From Paenibacillus arenilitoris (GTDB lineage Bacteria; Bacillota; Bacilli; Paenibacillales; Paenibacillaceae), in contig NZ_JACXIY010000003.1 in NCBI RefSeq assembly GCF_014705655.1, positions 1 to 64,000 of the forward strand: a DNA stretch of 64,000 nucleotides, given 5' to 3'. Below, one piece after another: positions 61,833-64,000 of the stretch. Below the pieces are notes generated by a model. It worked only from the letters and a program-made list of their open reading frames with translations. It ran no database searches and had not been told where the DNA came from. Each line of letters starts with the position of its first letter. Position 1 is the stretch's first letter. A program made the position numbers and the translations under genes.

Positions 61833-62177
61833 TCAGGCGCCTGCTTCCATCTTCTCGACCGCTTCTTCGACCGTCGCCGCCATTTCCAATATCGTCGTGA
61901 AGCCCGACATTTCGAAGACGTCGTATACCTGTTCGCCGAGGCCGGCGCATATCATCCGGCCTTTCGTCGCGCGCAGCTTCTTCGCCGCGACCAGAATGAC
62001 GCGTAGGCCCGCGCTGCTTATGTACTGCAAACCGCTGAAATCAAAGACGAACCGTTGCTTCCCTTCCGCCAGCAGCTGCAGGAAGGCCTGCTCGGCGACC
62101 GCGGCGTTGCTGCCGTCCAGCCTGCCCTCCAGCGGTATGATCGTTACCCCGTTCCTCTCCATTGCCTGTATGTTCAT
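61833..62177 (-). CDS. STAS anti-sigma-factor antagonist (RsbV/SpoIIAA-like)
   Basis: The 114-residue STAS domain protein has the phosphorylatable serine motif QYISSAGLRVILVA at about 50-63 and the standard alternation of strands and helices. Unphosphorylated protein should bind the RsbW-like kinase encoded just upstream (3-bp gap). The following gene encodes the cognate-looking phosphatase. Confidence 0.93.
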   Translation of the reverse strand: MNIQAMERNGVTIIPLEGRLDGSNAAVAEQAFLQLLAEGKQRFVFDFSGLQYISSAGLRVILVAAKKLRATKGRMICAGLGEQVYDVFEMSGFTTILEMAATVEEAVEKMEAGA

Positions 62178-62180
62178 CGT

Positions 62181-62657
62181 TCAAGTCCCCTCCGCGAGTT
62201 GTTGGCCTTGCTTGCCGGCGCCGAATTGCTTCCGCATCCGAAAGCGGTTAAGTCCGCCGGCGTATTCGTAATGGATATCGTCCATTAACCGTTTCACGAA
62301 AAAAATGCCGAGTCCCCCGATCGGGCGATCCTCCAGCTCCATGTCGAGCAGCGCGAGCGGATCCGCCTCATCAAGCGGATTGAAAGGGATGCCGCCGTCT
62401 TCGATCTTCACTTCGACGCTGCTCGGGGAAGCTTGGATCGCGACGAAGATGCGGTGCTCGCCCCCATCGGGGAAGCCGTGATTGACGATATTGACGACCA
62501 GCTCTTCGCAGGCAAGCGACAGATCGAGCACGGCTCGCTGCGGCCAGCCGACTTCGGCCCCGATCTCTTCAAGCCCTTCGTTCAGCCGCCGAAGCTCGTC
62601 CATCCGGTTGAACAGCTTTATTTCGCGATCGATGGGATATTGCCAATCGTTCGACAT
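62181..62657 (-). CDS. RsbW-like anti-sigma factor/serine kinase
   Basis: The 158-residue GHKL ATPase has the N-box ACEELVVNIVNHGF at about 49-62, the G1 box KIEDGGIPFNP and the G2 box PIGGLGIFFVKRLMDD. It should phosphorylate the STAS protein and hold an unknown partner when the STAS protein is phosphorylated. No sigma factor gene is adjacent, so the partner may be a distant sigma factor or a non-sigma target. It is the first gene of the unit; its upstream 210 bp hold no promoter that I can call with confidence. Confidence 0.92.
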   Translation of the reverse strand: MSNDWQYPIDREIKLFNRMDELRRLNEGLEEIGAEVGWPQRAVLDLSLACEELVVNIVNHGFPDGGEHRIFVAIQASPSSVEVKIEDGGIPFNPLDEADPLALLDMELEDRPIGGLGIFFVKRLMDDIHYEYAGGLNRFRMRKQFGAGKQGQQLAEGT

Positions 62658-62868
62658 GCACTACCTCCCGAGTTGAATCTGACGTATCCTAGCGTAACAC
62701 ATTCTACGAATGTCGCGGGAATCCTGCTCGGCTTGTCGAATAAATTCGCCATTTGCTCCGTCCGTTCGTCACCGTTCGACAATGCCGATCGCAACCGTCG
62801 GTATTCATAAAATAAGCTGTTTCTGCCATTTGTGAGACATGCGGCGCCTCGCCCTCCTCTTGCCCAGA

Positions 62869-64000
62869 TTAATCGTTGCGGAACGGAATCGACTGCTTCG
62901 CGACGCCTCCCGCCTTATCGACGATGACGAGCTCCGCCGTCCAGGCGCCGCGCGCGTACAGGTCGACCTTGTCCGCGTAGTACGCCGTTTCCTTGAACCC
63001 CGGAAACGCAAGCTCGCCGCCGCTTTGATCGCTGAGCAGCGGCACCTCGACCGCCTCCTTCTCCGGATAACGGTCCGCTCTCAGCCGCAATTGGACGGAA
63101 GACGGCGCTCCGAGCTGCTCCGGCAGCCATACCTTCAGCGATACGCGGTTCGGCCCCGGGCCGTTCGGCGAAATCTCCAATGTGTAATGCAGCTTGTCGC
63201 CCATTTTGTGATAGGACAAAGGTTCCGTATCGGGAATGGGACTGACGTAGGTGAACACGCTCGCGATGACGATAATAAGGCCCATCAGAATGCCGTCCAG
63301 CTTCAGCAGACCGCCGCGCGGCAGCTCGTGCCGCTTCGCGCGCCTGCGCAGCAAATAGCCCGTCACGGTGACGAGGACGACGAGCAGCGACTTGGCCAGC
63401 AGCATGAGTCCCCAATCCGTGTAGAGCAAATAACGCCAGGACGGCAGAAGCAGCGCCGTCATGCCGACCCCGCTGGCCGCAAGCAGCAGGATGGTCAGCC
63501 ATGCGGCCTTCGCGAACGTCTCGGCGAATCGCCCCGCCTCCTTCCGGTCGGCCCGCCAGAATAACAGCAGCAGCATGAGACCGCCGGCCCATACGGCCGA
63601 GCAGGCCAAATGGATGAAGTCCAGCACGATCGGCAGCGTATTGTCCGGCAGCGCATGGACATGGCCGTTAAAGCTCTCGGCGGCCGGCAGCGCCAGCGCC
63701 CAAGCCGCCTTGAAGGCGTCGTGCAGGCGCAGCGCGGCGAAGCCGAGCAGCGCGAGGAGGATGAGGACGAGCCATACCCGGCCGGTCGACGTTTCGGTCA
63801 GCAGCCGGAGCCACTCCCGCGAGTTCGCGCCGTCATAGCCTTTAAGCAGCTCGTTCAGATGAACGAATACGAACAGCAGGACGGCGAGCAGCAGTCCTCT
63901 TGCCGCCGCCAGGCTCCATCTGGCCGCCAGCTTGCGCTGCGCCTCCTCCGCTCCCGCCGGGAGCGCGGCCGACCAAAGCATGAGACCGGCGGCAAAGGTC
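62869..64000 (-). CDS. CopD-domain copper resistance protein, partial
   Basis: The visible 376 or so codons run off the right edge in an open frame, so the N-terminus (often a CopC domain in such proteins) is missing. About eight membrane helices are seen. One holds LDFIHLACSAVWAGGLMLLL, the CopD core with a conserved His and Trp; another holds LLASGVGM-like residues. The C-terminal outer domain (about the last 115 residues) is a beta-rich YtkA-like fold. It is probably copper import or resistance in the membrane. It is unrelated to the neighbouring regulatory genes as far as can be judged. Confidence 0.85.
   Translation of the reverse strand, partial: TFAAGLMLWSAALPAGAEEAQRKLAARWSLAAARGLLLAVLLFVFVHLNELLKGYDGANSREWLRLLTETSTGRVWLVLILLALLGFAALRLHDAFKAAWALALPAAESFNGHVHALPDNTLPIVLDFIHLACSAVWAGGLMLLLLFWRADRKEAGRFAETFAKAAWLTILLLAASGVGMTALLLPSWRYLLYTDWGLMLLAKSLLVVLVTVTGYLLRRRAKRHELPRGGLLKLDGILMGLIIVIASVFTYVSPIPDTEPLSYHKMGDKLHYTLEISPNGPGPNRVSLKVWLPEQLGAPSSVQLRLRADRYPEKEAVEVPLLSDQSGGELAFPGFKETAYYADKVDLYARGAWTAELVIVDKAGGVAKQSIPFRND

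Noticed and set aside
37179..62657. Prophage or R-type bacteriocin with lysis cassette
   Set aside because: No integrase, capsid, portal, terminase, holin-endolysin pair or attachment repeats; AAA+ and DUF4255 genes mark an Afp/eCIS-type system.

Overview
The window comes from a high-GC, endospore-forming Firmicute of the Paenibacillus/Cohnella type. This rests on a tricistronic ger germination receptor operon, a CotB/CotG/CotH-like coat cluster, a T-box leader in front of pheST, the alaR-alaT pair, and the order pheS-pheT-zapA-(other genes)-mutS2, which resembles the Bacillus pheST-rnhC-zapA-cvpA-polX-mutS2 region. No rRNA, tRNA, CRISPR array, transposase or integrase was seen.

Left part (1-33.6 kb), mostly chromosomal backbone. 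Minus-strand units carry alaR-alaT-cobalamin adenosyltransferase-pseudouridine synthase and gerB-gerA-gerC. Next come a CotB-like coat gene, a divergent gene for an 18-unit pentapeptide-repeat coat-like protein and the CotH kinase. These are followed by an MFS-cysK pair, a DUF350/small peptide/zinc-ribbon unit behind mutS2, a YvlD-type membrane protein, a CuA-type lipoprotein and an SDR. A giant coiled-coil ZapA, pheT and pheS with its T-box follow. A phosphodiesterase-type lipoprotein lies directly behind a 35-codon remnant of a BadF/HgdC-type ATPase. A minus-strand operon from 33.6 to 27.3 kb encodes a membrane beta-propeller/HAMP protein with a class III cyclase domain lacking its catalytic residues, a GNAT, and a transporter-HEAT-cNMP-binding-like fusion whose binding cassette is also degenerate.

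Right part (33.8-62.7 kb), a contractile injection system (CIS) of the phage-tail-like (Afp/PVC/eCIS) type. A plus-strand unit encodes a PAAR-like DUF4280 tip and a membrane-anchored MORN-repeat protein. A long minus-strand unit (58.2 to 37.2 kb) encodes, in order, a DUF4255 terminator protein, an unknown protein, one sheath, a tube, a tail-chaperone pair, a second tube, a 1260-residue repetitive basic protein, a LysM baseplate protein, gpD-like and gpV-like halves of the spike, gp25, two gpJ-like baseplate proteins, a propeller-gpI fusion and a fibre- or adaptor-like protein. Upstream on the same strand lie a RsbW/RsbV/RsbU-like partner-switching set and the AAA+ ATPase. No head, terminase, portal, lysis or integration genes are present, so this is not a prophage. 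No toxin or effector domain was recognised.

The observations most worth checking are these. A textbook -1 slippery heptamer (T TTT TTG) lies in the zero frame of the tail-chaperone gene, just before an overlapping -1-frame ORF that has no good start codon. A perfect 16-bp palindrome, TACTAT-N4-ATAGTA, occurs in both divergent promoters that separate the pseudo-cyclase operon from the PAAR/MORN unit, which suggests one regulator for both. The partner-switching module is co-oriented with the CIS ATPase. The 1260-residue protein with about twenty 14-residue repeats sits where contractile phages carry the tape measure. The window ends inside a CopD-type copper-resistance gene.
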